A DNA stretch of 64,000 nt, taken from NCBI RefSeq assembly GCF_037975245.1, contig NC_092568.1, positions 9,945,501 to 10,009,500 of the forward strand, given 5' to 3'. The notes under the pieces are model-generated. The model did no database searches. It had not been told where the DNA came from and worked only from the letters and a program-made list of their open reading frames with translations. How positions within the stretch are numbered: position 1 is the first letter of the stretch; every line of letters begins with the position of its first letter. The position numbers and the translations under genes were made by a program. Of the stretch, positions 23,701-33,681 are shown in pieces. The DNA comes from Apostichopus japonicus (lineage: Eukaryota > Echinodermata > Holothuroidea > Aspidochirotida > Stichopodidae).

Positions 23701-26594
23701 TATTCATTGTCCAGGGACTTTGAACTTTCCACAAACCATTCATGTTTATCACTTGAATGATTTGGGACAAATTCAAGTACAATGTGCATTCCTGGGGGGG
23801 GAAAAGCATTTAAGTTGAAAAGTAATTGTGCCATAAATTGTCAATACACATTAGAGTCGTGTCGAATGTTCCATATTAAAGCATGTTTTCCAATTTGGTC
23901 AGCAAATTGCACAAACGTTTTGGAACTTTCAAATCATTTATTGAAATGAAACTTCCCTGGTCAAGTTCATTATCTACATTTTGATCAGGGCATTTTTTTA
24001 TATCTAAATTTTGGTTGATCCAGCAGCATATATAAATTGTACTTTTCATAAAAATCTTTGTCTCTATGTACAGTCAAGTTCTACCAGCAATACTGTCATT
24101 ATTTTACTCACACAGAGCTGGGGCTGTGAAAGTAGCAAGGGTATATTTGAAATGGCTAAGAATATGCAATTAACATGAACGTCCAACTACAACTGCAGAC
24201 TGACAAACACTGCTGCACCCTTTGCTTCGTTAGAATTGTTACCAGCAGTTTTATCAACTTTATCAAAATTGTACAAAGGCAACACTGCGTACAAGTTAAT
24301 TATAGTCTGTATAGATTTACTTGATGTTTAAAGCAGTACCAGTACATGTACAGTACATGTAGGCTTACAGTAACGCTGGCATATATTGCCAGGTTTGGCA
24401 TCATAACCTGTCATTCCCCTAAACATCAGCAACTTTATAGCTGCCAAACTAAGGTTTGTTTTGACTTATTGCCATTCTCTCTTCCTCACCTACCAACCAC
24501 CCCCCCCCCCCCTTGGCAAGAAATTGTCCTTAATGAACTTTCCCACAGGGATACAATAAACGTTTTAATTATGCATTACAACCATACGAATACACGATCT
24601 ATCCCAGATAGATATATTCAAACAAGAAACTGTTTCAGAAAGAGCTGTAGTTGGCCAAGTGCAATACTATGTATATGTATACATAACAATGATAATCTCA
24701 TACAACATGGTACAAGCTCACCCTCTGTGAAAAGAATTCTGTTTCACTTTACTGGGGCCCCTTTAAAGAATGTTGCCCATGCATTTGAATAAGGCAGGCA
24801 GGCAGGCAGTCTATTAAACCAAAATCCTGAGTGTAACAGAGCTATGTACAGAAATAGGAGCTGTGAGTTAATAACAATTTACTTCAAAGTGATTTCAAGC
24901 AACAAAAAAACGTATTTGCATAGTTGAAAGCCCAGTAGTAAACTCAGAAGGGTTTGGTGACTTTTGTGCAGAATTAACTATTTCAGTACTAAATATGCAG
25001 TGCCCTTGCAAACCCTGAAAATTAAGTAGTACTAAAAAAATAAGTCTGTTAACAATAAAGCCCACACATCAAGATCCAGTACTATATAAAACAGAGTCCT
25101 TCATCTTACACAAGCTAGTATGTACTAAACCATAACTTTTTAAGTTGGCCTGACACAGCAGTTTTAAACTTTTCTGGTTATGTTATTATTATGCTACAAT
25201 CGATAAATTAACCAAACAGTTCTGGTTACAAAATAATGAACTCACCATTGATCTGGATTTGTTCAATAAGGGATTTGAAATCCTCAAGTGTACCCAGTGC
25301 AGGGTCGACGTCCGTAAAGTTCACAATGTTGTAACCAAAGTTAGCCTCCAGGGTGGTATTGGCCGCTTGCTTGAAAATTGGACTCAGAATAACGTTTTCA
25401 GCGCCAAAGTCCTCTTTGATCTTGGCAATTCTGTTCTTCAAACCTGAGAACACCAAAACAAAAACACAAAAAACATGAAGATATACATAGCAAACTACTT
25501 GAAAGCTTTTACAATTCTTCTAAAGACCTGACATTCATGTCAGGCTTCCAAGCAAGTGATGTGTATGTCTATGGTAATTCCAATCCAGGAACCCTGGTCC
25601 AAATTTGCAGCCCCTAGTCCACAACATTTCTAATAATCAACCCAAGCATCCACCCATATAGGCCTATGTGGCATGGTTATATGGATTGATACATTTACAG
25701 TATACAGACTAACAGAGTTGATATATTTAGCCTCTGAGTCCTGCCATCATCCAGTTCATTTTCACAAAATCGCAAATTTTTTCAGCTATCTCAATACAGA
25801 GCCATATATTTACCGGCAAGGGGCTTTTGCCCCTGGCTCGCTGAAGCGGCTTATGGCGGAACCCAGCTAGGCTAGGCCTATGTACAAGACAAATCGTATC
25901 ATAGATATATTCAGTGCAGCATACACTTCCATGGTGTAAAGGTATCTTCTCTTATGTTATACGTAGTGCTATTTCCTTTCCTCACTTTTTTTAAACTATT
26001 GCTGAAAATGGCTGCATCGACTTCTTTATCATGTAGCCTAGGCTAATTCCTATTAGGCTATGATTTACAGTGAAGTCACTCAGTCATAGGCCTATAGCCT
26101 AGTGTTGTAAGGTGTAGGCTAGTACTACTACTACTGTAATAGTGGGTGAGGGGGGCACGGGGTCGGGTAGGCATACTGAATAGACAACGGCGGTTGACCT
26201 TCTTTTGCAAATGACGGAAATATGTCGACTCACCATTGAGGTCACCGATGCCATCACCATCGCTATCTTGGAATGATCGCACGTTGACTCCGTACATCGA
26301 CGACTCTTGATACCACTCTAAATCGGGGCAACTTGGTGCTTTTACAACCAGGATGATGGCGATCACCAGCATTAATATCCAAGCAACCCAAAAGAGGATC
26401 AGGAGGATATTTCGGGTCCAGTTCCATGCAGGTGTGTTCGCAACACGGAGTAGTTCTTCCTTGCCTAAGCCCGACCATTGTTGATCGTCGCCATCATCTT
26501 GAGTCTGTAGCTCTGCTTTTTCAGCAGGAGGATCTGGATTCTCTGGATCACTTGTCGGTGCCATTTCGTAGTCTGCTTTTCTGTCGTCTCCCAT
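17386..26594 (-). CDS. SLC3A2: SLC3A-type amino-acid transporter heavy chain (4F2hc/rBAT-like), eleven exons, complete
   Basis: Minus-strand exons 26594-26234, 25443-25246, 23791-23646, 23176-23057, 22261-22151, 20973-20791, 20416-20313, 19787-19586, 19205-19068, 18419-18297 and 17733-17386 give 677 residues; all phases agree. It is a type II membrane glycoprotein: an acidic cytosolic tail (1-61) with the 4F2hc-like GLGKEELLRVA, one membrane span (62-84), then KAPSC, whose Cys89 sits where the family bonds a light-chain transporter. An alpha-amylase-like ectodomain follows: SDGDGIGDLNG (111-121), EFVPNHSSDKHEWF, TQPDLNFRN, VDGF (287-290), YTLPGTPMPFYGDELGL (500-516). After VDGF the spacing to Asp follows 4F2hc rather than catalytic glucosidases. 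Family role: targeting light-chain amino-acid exchangers to the membrane. Assignment to SLC3A2 rather than SLC3A1 rests mainly on the N-terminal segment. Confidence 0.92.
17734..18296 (-). other. SLC3A-like intron 10
   Basis: Nothing recognised apart from splice signals. Confidence 0.8.
18297..18419 (-). CDS. SLC3A2: SLC3A-like exon 10
   Basis: Phase 0 at both ends. Encodes GVSPQLAPYPWDSSSSGGFT, then TGNGTDPWQDVVEDLETINA-E. PYPWD matches the family's MQWD region. Donor GAG|GTAAGC. Confidence 0.9.
18420..19067 (-). other. SLC3A-like intron 9
   Basis: Contains a CA run next to exon 10 and the 16-bp triple repeat at 18979-19026; otherwise featureless. Confidence 0.8.
18979..19026 (+). repeat. 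16-bp tandem repeat, three units
   Basis: GCC(C/T)ATTGGTCTGATT three times, ending 41 bases from exon 9. Confidence 0.9.
19068..19205 (-). CDS. SLC3A2: SLC3A-like exon 9
   Basis: Phase 0 at both ends. Encodes IGHAGISRLASRAGNSARAL, then TMLLYTLPGTPMPFYGDELG, LKNLSS. TLPGTP...YGDE is one of the best conserved family motifs. Donor TCCTCA|GTGAGT. Confidence 0.94.
19206..19585 (-). other. SLC3A-like intron 8
   Basis: Only a CT-rich stretch (about 19545-19565) next to exon 8. Confidence 0.8.
19586..19787 (-). CDS. SLC3A2: SLC3A-like exon 8
   Basis: Phase 2 in, phase 0 out. Encodes RVFIPQHSGDLEQNVLYQKE to KSDLWDSWM. GFPSSLSFANQ and the closing W-x-x-W-M resemble the rBAT barrel segment before the LLYTLPGTP exon. 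Confidence 0.9.
19788..20312 (-). other. SLC3A-like intron 7
   Basis: Nothing recognised. Confidence 0.8.
20313..20416 (-). CDS. SLC3A2: SLC3A-like exon 7
   Basis: Phase 0 in, phase 2 out; acceptor TACTGCAG, donor TTCAG|GTGAGA. Encodes YSTMGSDGGLSEAAQGVLDE, then LYSVMEANSYLGKF. It is a short exon without a diagnostic motif, supported by phase and by Leu/Glu helix character. Confidence 0.85.
20417..20790 (-). other. SLC3A-like intron 6
   Basis: Contains a C/T-rich stretch (about 20600-20660) near its middle. Nothing else seen. Confidence 0.8.
20791..20973 (-). CDS. SLC3A2: SLC3A-like exon 6 (low-complexity insert)
   Basis: Phase 0 at both ends, residues 313-373: QVVTDVTTMLTDMTTTMEPG, then two further EPG repeats (MEGEPGMEGEPGVGEG), then DVDPSSEPKPETNPSGG and ADYVQ. 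It is a Thr/Met-, Pro/Gly/Glu-rich stretch in the barrel region, with no counterpart I recognise in vertebrate SLC3A proteins. Its acceptor and first 33 bases are duplicated 99 bp upstream. Confidence 0.82.
20941..21138 (-). repeat. 99-bp tandem duplication across the exon 6 acceptor
   Basis: Plus-strand 20941-21039 is repeated at 21040-21138, with no difference I can see. The unit contains the first 33 bases of exon 6, its AG acceptor and 66 bases of intron. Since 99 is divisible by 3 and no stop occurs, use of the outer acceptor (exon starting at 21072) would add 33 residues in frame. Confidence 0.93.
20974..22150 (-). other. SLC3A-like intron 5
   Basis: Contains the outer copy of the 99-bp duplication. 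The remainder shows no recognised feature. Confidence 0.8.
22151..22261 (-). CDS. SLC3A2: SLC3A-like exon 5 (VDGF motif)
   Basis: Phase 0 at both ends. Encodes EAMNFWLSTYKVDGFVIVDA, then DRLLEGPITTSLGRKRR. In catalytic amylase-family enzymes an Arg and the nucleophile Asp follow GF at fixed spacing; here the run is F-VIV-D, with the Arg lost, so glycosidase activity is unlikely. Confidence 0.93.
22262..23056 (-). other. SLC3A-like intron 4
   Basis: No recognised repeat or gene. Confidence 0.8.
23057..23176 (-). CDS. SLC3A2: SLC3A-like exon 4
   Basis: Phase 0 at both ends; acceptor GCCCACAG, donor AAG|GTATGC. Encodes KNYKGESAWTQLGEQYYYHF, then YESTQPDLNFRNANVTAKIK. QPDLNFRN is a hallmark of the rBAT/alpha-glucosidase group. 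Confidence 0.94.
23177..23645 (-). other. SLC3A-like intron 3
   Basis: Contains a C run at about 23579-23593. Nothing else recognised. Confidence 0.8.
23646..23791 (-). CDS. SLC3A2: SLC3A-like exon 3
   Basis: Phase 1 in, phase 0 out; donor TGG|GTAAGA. Encodes GMHIVLEFVPNHSSDKHEWF to TWAPGSGSGPPNDW, the conserved NHSSDKH barrel segment. Confidence 0.94.
23792..25245 (-). other. SLC3A-like intron 2
   Basis: The longest intron of this gene. It contains an AGGC microsatellite (24792-24809), a C run near 24500 and a palindromic GTACATGTACAGTACATGTA near 24340. No gene is supported. Confidence 0.8.
24792..24809 (+). repeat. (AGGC)n microsatellite
   Basis: Four and a half AGGC units. Confidence 0.85.
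25246..25443 (-). CDS. SLC3A2: SLC3A-like exon 2
   Basis: Phase 1 in and out. Encodes LKNRIAKIKEDFGAENVILS through NFGYNIVNFTDVDPALGTLE to IEQIQIN. The VDPALGTLEDF segment matches the family's (V)DPxFGTxEDF motif. Confidence 0.94.
25444..26233 (-). other. SLC3A-like intron 1
   Basis: No recognised feature beyond splice signals. Confidence 0.8.
26234..26594 (-). CDS. SLC3A2: SLC3A-like exon 1 (cytosolic tail and membrane anchor)
   Basis: Starts at ATG 26592-26594 (minus). Encodes the acidic tail, SGLGKEELLRVANTPAW, the span NILLILFWVAWILMLVIAII, and the start of the ectodomain to DGDGIGDLN-G. Donor AATG|GTGAGT. Confidence 0.94.
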
Positions 26595-27147
26595 TGTGAA
26601 CTTGGGTTTTATACAACAGCGGCGGTATGAAATATGAGACGAGACCTTTAGCGGTTGAAAAGACGGCTTTAAAAAGTAAGAGCGAGTCTGTTGTTTTTGA
26701 TTTACGTTACACGCAATGTGAGGTTAATCACTAAATGACTGCAGGCATGCTGTGTGACATATGCGTACGTACGTAAGCACAGTATATAACCTGATTATAG
26801 GCGGGAATGCAATCAATCCAACGTTACTACAATACTACACACAGTGCAATCCTTGGCTCAGCTCCAATACGTGGCTGGTGCAATATCACGCGTCTACCAC
26901 ATGGTGTAGTATGATTCAAAGATATTCAAAGATAAGTACATTCAAAGATATTCCACATCCGAAGGTTTAGCGAGAATTAACATTAATACATTATTAAGCT
27001 GCGCGAGTTCAAATAATGAGATATATCACATTGGATATGACCAACGCTCAATACCAAAATTGTGAAACTTTATTTATGATTTTGGTACATTCCAATGAAC
27101 TTTAGCCTTTTTCTACCTGATCACATTCCTGTATGAGGCGCCGTTTT
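26595..27147. other. Upstream region of the SLC3A-like gene
   Basis: It should contain the minus-strand promoter. TATAAAA on the minus strand (26607-26613) lies only about 13 bases before the start codon, too close to be the TATA box of this ATG. Nothing else defined. Confidence 0.5.
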
Positions 27148-27382
27148 GGAAAGAATGTCGAAGGGATCTACTGTAGAACGAGAGTACAGTAGTTTCTACT
27201 TGTGACTCCCCCCCCCCCCCCCCCAATATCGCGACACATCACACCTACCCCATTTTTGGGTGTTGGATATGCTACTACTGTACTACTTTATTTAAACTGA
27301 AAATGGTTGCCTACAAGCAGACTGAAAATGTGTGTTGCTAGGCTAGCACACACTAAGACACTTTTCTTTGCCATGATATAGG

Positions 27383-27456
<74 letters not shown>

Positions 27457-27684
27457 CCTATATCATGGCAAAGAAAAGTGTCTTAGTGTGTGCTAGCCTA
27501 GCAACACACATTTTCAGTCTGCTTGTAGGCAATCATTTTCAGTTTAAATAAAGTAGTACAGTAGTAGCATATCCAACACCCAAAAATGGGGTAGGTGTGA
27601 TGTGTCGCGATATTGGGGGGGGGGGGAGTCACAAGTAGAAACTACTGTACTCTCGTTCTACAGTAGATCCCTTCGACATTCTTT

Positions 27685-27686
<2 letters not shown>
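27148..27686. repeat. 539-bp near-perfect palindrome around a (TA)n centre
   Basis: The left arm (27148-27384, starting GGAAAGAATGTCGAAGGGAT) recurs as its reverse complement in the right arm (27455-27686, ending GACATTCTTTCC). Arms are about 235 bp with only a few differences, including the length of an internal C/G run. A self-complementary (TA)n run joins them. A partial third copy of the inner arm is at about 27752-27775. Confidence 0.93.
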
Positions 27687-27751
<65 letters not shown>

Positions 27752-27841
27752 TAGCCTATATCATGACAAAGAAAAATAATGTATATATATATATATAATT
27801 GAAATATATATATAGGCCTATATATATATAGATATATATAG

Positions 27842-27874
<33 letters not shown>

Positions 27875-27880
27875 GATATA
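27687..27880. repeat. (TA)n-rich microsatellite tract
   Basis: Several long TA runs broken by GTATA, AGCCTATATC and TAGATATA segments. Confidence 0.9.
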
Positions 27881-28194
27881 GATGGGTCCAAGTAAGTTCC
27901 GTAAAGCTTGATATGTTGACCTCGCCCAGAATATAGGCCCTAAGTTCTACCTACATTGCGTCCAGCCCGTGTGCCCTTAACTGGAAAAGTTGTAGGCCTA
28001 TATGCTAGGAATTCGTCAACGCATAATATATCCTCGTATTAACTCGAATATATACGCGTATTAAATTAGACTGGCATGTCTAATAGCTTTCACCCACATT
28101 GTTGCCTCGCCAGTGCAATAAATGAGAAATTGCGAGGTTAGTCTCTATTGACGTACACCCAGGCCAACCGTACTTGAACTAGACAACAGCAAAA

Positions 28195-28385
28195 CTTAAT
28201 ACGTGTGTATTTTCGAATTAATCCTCATATGTATCCGAATAAATCCTCATATGTTTTCGAATTAATACGTGTTTATATTCGAATTAATACGCGGATGTAG
28301 TTAAGCCTTATGATTGGCTAATACGTGTATATATTCGAATGAATACGCGTATATATTCAAATTACTAATACGCAGATATATTATG
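28195..28385 (+). repeat. Degenerate repeat, core TTCGAATTAATACG
   Basis: Units of about 20-30 bp combining TTCGAAT, TAATACG and TATATAT. A weaker related copy lies at 28030-28065. Confidence 0.65.
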
Positions 28386-28403
28386 CTGTGTTCGTCCCAC
28401 ATG

Positions 28404-29282
28404 CATGGGCGTCAACAGGTGGGGGACGGGGGGGACATGTCCCCCCCACTTTCAAAAGTGGAGGGGATATCATATCATTTGTCCCACCCACTTTTCAGAG
28501 CAGTTATTAAAAAAAATCACATGCATATGCGCGATTTTCTATTTAAGGTCAAGAAATCTGGACTCCCTGGGCCCCTGCTATCTATCACTTGCACCGTCAT
28601 TTATCTCCCATTCTCCCAATATCCTTAATCTGCCCATTTAATTCGTTCGGGGGGGGGGGGACCATTCGAAAGTGTATTGAATCTTGCACACATGTTGTTT
28701 GTATGGGTTCCAAGGGATTAGGTAAGCCATACAGGTAGATGGTGATGAGTTACTATGTTCATATCACTACCTCCAGTCCCTTGGACTGGACGGACGAATA
28801 TGGGTACATGTATTCGCCGGATATGGTAGATCTTTATTGTTGAGTGCCGGCTAGGCGCTACACACGCTCTGCGCGCGGTGCCTTTTTCTGATTATTATTA
28901 TTAAAGTACCTGGGCACATAACAACTGACGTCTCGCACCTACATGCATGTATTATATATACCACTCCACTCATCCCGGAGGTGACGGCGCCACTTTTTCA
29001 ATATTTCGTTTGAGATGGACGCTGTGTAATTCGTCTCCCTTGGTGTCAGAAAGGCATCTTTCTACCAGTACTTTCTGTCGGAATTTAGTTTTGTGAGACA
29101 AAATTTCTCCTCACAGATCTGGTTCTGATGTAACTAAAAACGACTCAGGAAGGCCGTCTCCTGTGATCTAGGGGGTCTTATGTATCCAAAATTTTCTCGT
29201 ACGCTACGCGCCAACCAATGGTGGCGCTCCGCTTAGATAGTATAGTGTCCCCCTCACTTTCTGAAACCTGCTGACGCCCATG
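28404..29282 (+). mobile_element. hAT-like nonautonomous element, family A copy 1
   Basis: Ends CATGGGCGTCAACAGG and CCTGCTGACGCCCATG are inverted repeats with one mismatch. The perfect 8-bp direct repeat CCCACATG flanks it (28396-28403, 29283-29290), the length typical of hAT insertion. No transposase frame is seen. The left ~135 bp and right ~280 bp match the copy at 38583-39385, but the core between them does not. Confidence 0.92.
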
Positions 29283-29290
29283 CCCACATG

Positions 29291-30068
29291 GCTTGCCATA
29301 CACATGCACTGCAGGGATGTTTCTGATGGCAGTTTTATGGAACTGAAAAAGGGTACTTTTTACCGAAAGGAGGTTTTCATAACAAGGGGCCATTTGAGGA
29401 TCTTTTCTCAAAAAATAAAATGCAATGTCTAAAGCAGTCACATATCAAATTTAATTCCTTTGAAACAATAATCGTCCTACATCTTTCAGAATATCCTAAA
29501 ATTTGGAAGCCTTTGAGGGCATATCATCCGACATCATTTCCTGCATCATTGCCTGCATGGAAGAAATTAAAACAACAGTATGAAATGTTTCCCCGCAAAG
29601 TAAATATGGGCGGTATTGAAGAACTTTGCATGTAAACATGATGTGTGACCTGACCATAGAAATTGATGGACCTGACTAATTCACTTTGGCTTCGGCTTTG
29701 CGATCCGCGTTTTTGTCATTTCCGACTTAGCAATCCGCTGTCCCCCTCACAATTTTGCAAGGTCGCTAAGAGTGACTGGATAGTTTTCCCTTTAGGGAAA
29801 CCAAAAAGAGGTATGATTACCGAACGTGATTGTCAGTGGCCGGGATGGTATATTAGCCCAGTATTCATACCCTACTTATTTGCAATGACAATTTTAGCCT
29901 GAGCATTTTCACCGACTACATCATCCACCCACTGGACCAAATCGTTATTTTAATTCAGTACTTCCGCCATACCTAGCTCAAAAGAACATTACGGAGAATT
30001 GCAGGTGCCGTGAAAGGACCAAACGTTTCAGCTGTCCATGCAATGATATACGGTATAGCATGTGTACC
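29291..30068. other. Intergenic, nothing recognised
   Basis: No supported gene or repeat. Confidence 0.5.
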
Positions 30069-30397
30069 GGCAGAGACTACAATAGTTCAATAGATTCAAA
30101 AATAATATGAGACTAACGGCTTATTCATTGTTTAAGTCAATGTCATATGTCATTTTTGAAGCATCTACTTTACGATGTTATTTGCATGAAAGTTGCCAAA
30201 ATCTTGCGGTAGCAATATTGAAATTTAAAAGGTTGGCAGAAACTACAATAGTTCAATAGAATCAACAATTACATGAGACTAACGGCTTATTTGTTTAAGT
30301 CAATGTCATATGTCATTTTTGAAGCATTAACTCTTACCATGTTATTTGCATGAAAGTTGCCAAAATCTTGCGGTAACAATATTGAAATATAAAAGGT
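30069..30397 (+). repeat. Tandem duplication, period about 166 bp
   Basis: The stretch beginning GGCAGAGACTACAATAGTTC at 30069 recurs from 30235 with few substitutions and a short deletion. Confidence 0.92.
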
Positions 30398-31471
30398 ATC
30401 TACCCGAAACACATAGAAATCCCATTTAAGGAAATTGTCAACTTCTCAGTTTGATAATCACTTTTCAGACAGAGATGTAGAACTTTTCAAAGCCTGAGGT
30501 TAAAGTATGACAAAAGGCGGCCCGCGAACCAACTGATTGTAGTCCCCCCCCCCTCTCATTCACCCCGCCCCAACTCTTCATCTCTATCAAATTAATTGAG
30601 AAGCCCCCGGTTCGATTTGTCGAAGTGGAGAGTTCTAAAGGCGCACTGACAAAATATCGATCTGCAGCAGGGCAATGTAGGTAGAAAGCCACAACCAACT
30701 AAAAAAACTGTATTTGCATACAAATGTATGTATGTATTTTAGATCCTCGCGAAGAAGCCTCATTGGCTTATCAAAGCCGTTCTGGACATGCATGACAGAG
30801 AATACACAGAGTCCTGGACACTGATTGGTCAACACTGAACATGTTAACGTTACTGTATCCTATCCTAGTTAGTGGAATTTTACGAACATACGATGGTTTA
30901 CGAAGGTCTAATGCACGATTAATCTAACGAATAAAATCTAGGTCTACAATTGCACAAGTGTAACACTCTCCGGTTTATTAAAACTGCATGCTTGGTCGAT
31001 TTCCTGGCCCTGGTGTATCATCATCCGAAACACGTAATATACGCCATATACGTACTGAGCAGCTAGCTATGGAAACTAGGACTGTGTATTATATAATGCC
31101 ATGCGGCCCATGCCATTACGGGCTAGCTGTTCGTACCCAAGATCACCAAATAACACCGAGTCGTTGCGGATAAATACGTTTAACATTTGTCGCTTCCAAC
31201 TTTTTTGCAGTATGTTTTTTAACTCAAATGCGGTCAAATGTTATACCTGTCTTGTTTAATTGGAGAACAGCGAACCAAAGTAGTGAACTTTACGTATTGG
31301 TTTGAAGAAGTATGCTTCTCAAGGAGATCTATTTTATTTGCGTGTGCAGAAGTAACTGTCCGCCGCCACAATTCCTTGCAAATTTGGGTCTGGATTTTTG
31401 TCCTGCGTAGCCAGCCTGTGAATTTGAGATTGTTAAGAAGAGTATTTGTTCAGCTAGCATTCACCAGCCAG
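30398..31471. other. Intergenic, nothing recognised
   Basis: A C run near 30546 and scattered short open frames. No family recognised. Confidence 0.5.
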
Positions 31472-31531
31472 CCATGTAGATGATGGAGCGGGCTAGTAAT
31501 CCCAATATTGTAGTGCGCATGCGCACTACAA
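31472..31531 (+). repeat. Inverted-repeat partner 1, ending in a perfect 24-bp palindrome
   Basis: 31508-31531 is a perfect palindrome centred on GCGCATGCGC. With the preceding GGCTAGTAAT...CAATATTGTAG it matches the reverse complement of 38490-38530. Confidence 0.7.
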
Positions 31532-31671
31532 CTAATTAGCGATGACTTTTTTGGTGACAAAGTTTAATATATTAAACTATATGGGAAATAAAGCATCAGA
31601 AAGGTTAGCAAACGCAGTAGGCTATCTTGTCAAAATATCCTAGCAAGTAAAATATATTTATATCTCATGTT

Positions 31672-31880
31672 TTTCTAAAGGGATCGTCTTGCCGAAATAA
31701 AATGGTTTTGAAACCTCCACTTGCTGACCAATGCAGCTCTTTCAGTGTTGGAGTAAAATACATCATATTTATACCCTCCGTGTGAACAATTCGAGCAGCC
31801 GCGTGTTCTGGATCTGTTGCAGTTTAGATAATTGAGCAGAAGTTGCGCCAGCGAGTAAAGAATTTGCTTAATCAAGACTG
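31672..31880 (-). mobile_element. LINE reverse-transcriptase remnant (C-terminal region)
   Basis: In shifting minus-strand frames it reads LLAGATSAQLSKLQQIQNT and then FTPTLKELHW, matching the thumb/C-terminal pattern 'LLYGLP..LQ.IQN.AAR.. / .TP.LKELHWLP' of CR1/L2-type LINEs. Frameshifts make it a dead fragment. Confidence 0.72.
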
Positions 31881-31889
31881 ATGGAAATT

Positions 31890-33480
31890 AATGTGTTAAA
31901 AGTTTTTCAGGTGCAGACTTATAAAGATAAGAGAACTATGATTGCTAAAACAAATTAAGTGAAAGTTACTGTTTATATGCATGTGACTTATACGATATAT
32001 GTATTCGGGCGACGCAAACTTAAATGTGCCTAACTGTCAACTAAGTTGACAAGAGGCCACTGATCTTTGAATAACTTACAAGTCTTATACATAAGGTATT
32101 AAAAGCCGCTTCAACTCAATTAAGAAGTGGAAAACAATTGTTTCTGTGTGACTGCATCCACTGTGTAAAATATTACTCTACTCCATGCTTGTACCCTCTT
32201 CCTCTCCCATGCGGTTATTCATTCGGTAGTTATTCTAAGTATTCCTTTGATGTTTGAAGTCAAATTAAGGAAGTGCAAAATTGGAAAGGAAATACTGCTC
32301 AGAAGGACAGTTTGGATTACTATGTATACGAGTATGATGTCCCTATATATACTGCTGCACCTGTATCGAAAAGTGAATAAAAAAAAGTCACACAGTATTC
32401 GTGCCAAAGTATTGGTCAAGATAGCAACGATCGTCATGGTGACACTCGTCTTGGCAACATAAAACTTTGTGAATGAAATGGATCATTATTAATATTCAGC
32501 TGTTTATCTTAATGTTCGCGAATTAAAAGAAAAAAAGACGTAATGGTGAATGGCTTTTACTCTCAAAAAATGATGGTAACATCAATTCCGCCGTTTCAGA
32601 CATTATTGTTAAAAATATTTACTTTTCATGCAGTTTAACGGTAGGCAACACTGTACCCAATAATAGAACCATGGACTATGTTTACAGTTACAAAATTTAT
32701 ATAATATATCGCACCATATTATAGTCTTCATCTTCACCATTTGTTTAATATTCCATTTACCCCCCCCAACCCCCCCCCCCCCGTCTCCCCCACCACTCAT
32801 TCTTTGGTTTCTTTGTGCGCCTCCGGGCGTATCGTTGCTATATACGTGATTCAAAAAGCAAAGAAGTTTGAAACTTTGAAGTTGACAACCAATGATATCG
32901 ACAGCGGTCGAATGTAATGATTAATTCTATAGACTCAGTCATTATATCTGAGTCACTTAAAGTCACAAGATTAAGGATATTATTTCTAGTTTGAAACTAT
33001 ATAGTCGTTACCACAGATGAATTTGATGGTCACATAACACGGAGAGAAACTTCGATTTGTGATGTTGGAGGCTCACGACAAAATCGTAGGGGCAAGAATT
33101 GAATTTAAACACGTTTCTGTGTAGCGCTCTCTATATGATCAAGCGTAAACGAAATAGTATAACGTAAGTCATATAATCTCTTACTTCAATTTCTACGGAT
33201 ATACTAAAATGCGTACAAGGAAATACCAGCCGGGCAATATGATCTTCCACCTTTTTTTTCTCACCAAAATTGCAACAGAAACGTTGCAATTTTGGCATAA
33301 AGTTAGTAGAATAATTAATTAAAACACAGATGTTCTTTAATGAATGAAACAATAACTCGTTAAACTCCTAAATCGAAGCAACCAAATGTTAGTAAACACA
33401 TAATGATAACATCGAAAACAACACCTACAAAAACTTTCTGCCCCATTTAAGTATTATTTTTCTAAAAGTTTTTTTCCACG
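31890..33480. other. Intergenic, nothing recognised
   Basis: A C run at about 32760-32785. No supported gene. Confidence 0.5.
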
Positions 33481-33489
33481 GGTAGTAAG

Positions 33490-33680
33490 TGTATCGCCAA
33501 ATTGGAGGGTTGAAACTGTTACTCCTATTTTCAAAAGAGGTAGTCATAGCTCAGCAGGTATAATTATATCTCCCTAGGAGCTTAACAAGTGTTGCCTGTA
33601 AAGTTAACAAGTGCATGGTGTTCTTCGGGGCTCTGTTTTGGGACTCCTTTTGGGACCCCTTCTCTTCTTAATGTATATAC
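33490..33680 (+). mobile_element. LINE reverse-transcriptase fragment (finger/palm)
   Basis: Translates in pieces to WRVETVTPIFKRGS and GVLRGSVLGLLLGPLLFLMY, i.e. the non-LTR motifs 'W..A.VTPIFKKG' and 'GVPQGSVLGPLLFLIYI' with a small in-frame duplication. Stops lie between them. It is broken and interrupted by the SINE that follows. Confidence 0.8.
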
Positions 33681-33681
33681 C

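Noticed and set aside
24346-24792. 148-residue plus-strand open frame
   Set aside because: It lies in an SLC3A intron, includes a translated C run, and shows no domain.
26607-26613. TATA box for the SLC3A-like gene
   Set aside because: It sits about 13 bases ahead of the start codon on the minus strand, too close to direct a transcript containing that ATG.
31508-31535. Helitron 3' end (hairpin followed by CTAA and T)
   Set aside because: The hairpin directly abuts CTAA, whereas Helitron hairpins lie some ten bases upstream; the inverted partner at 38490 also argues against it.
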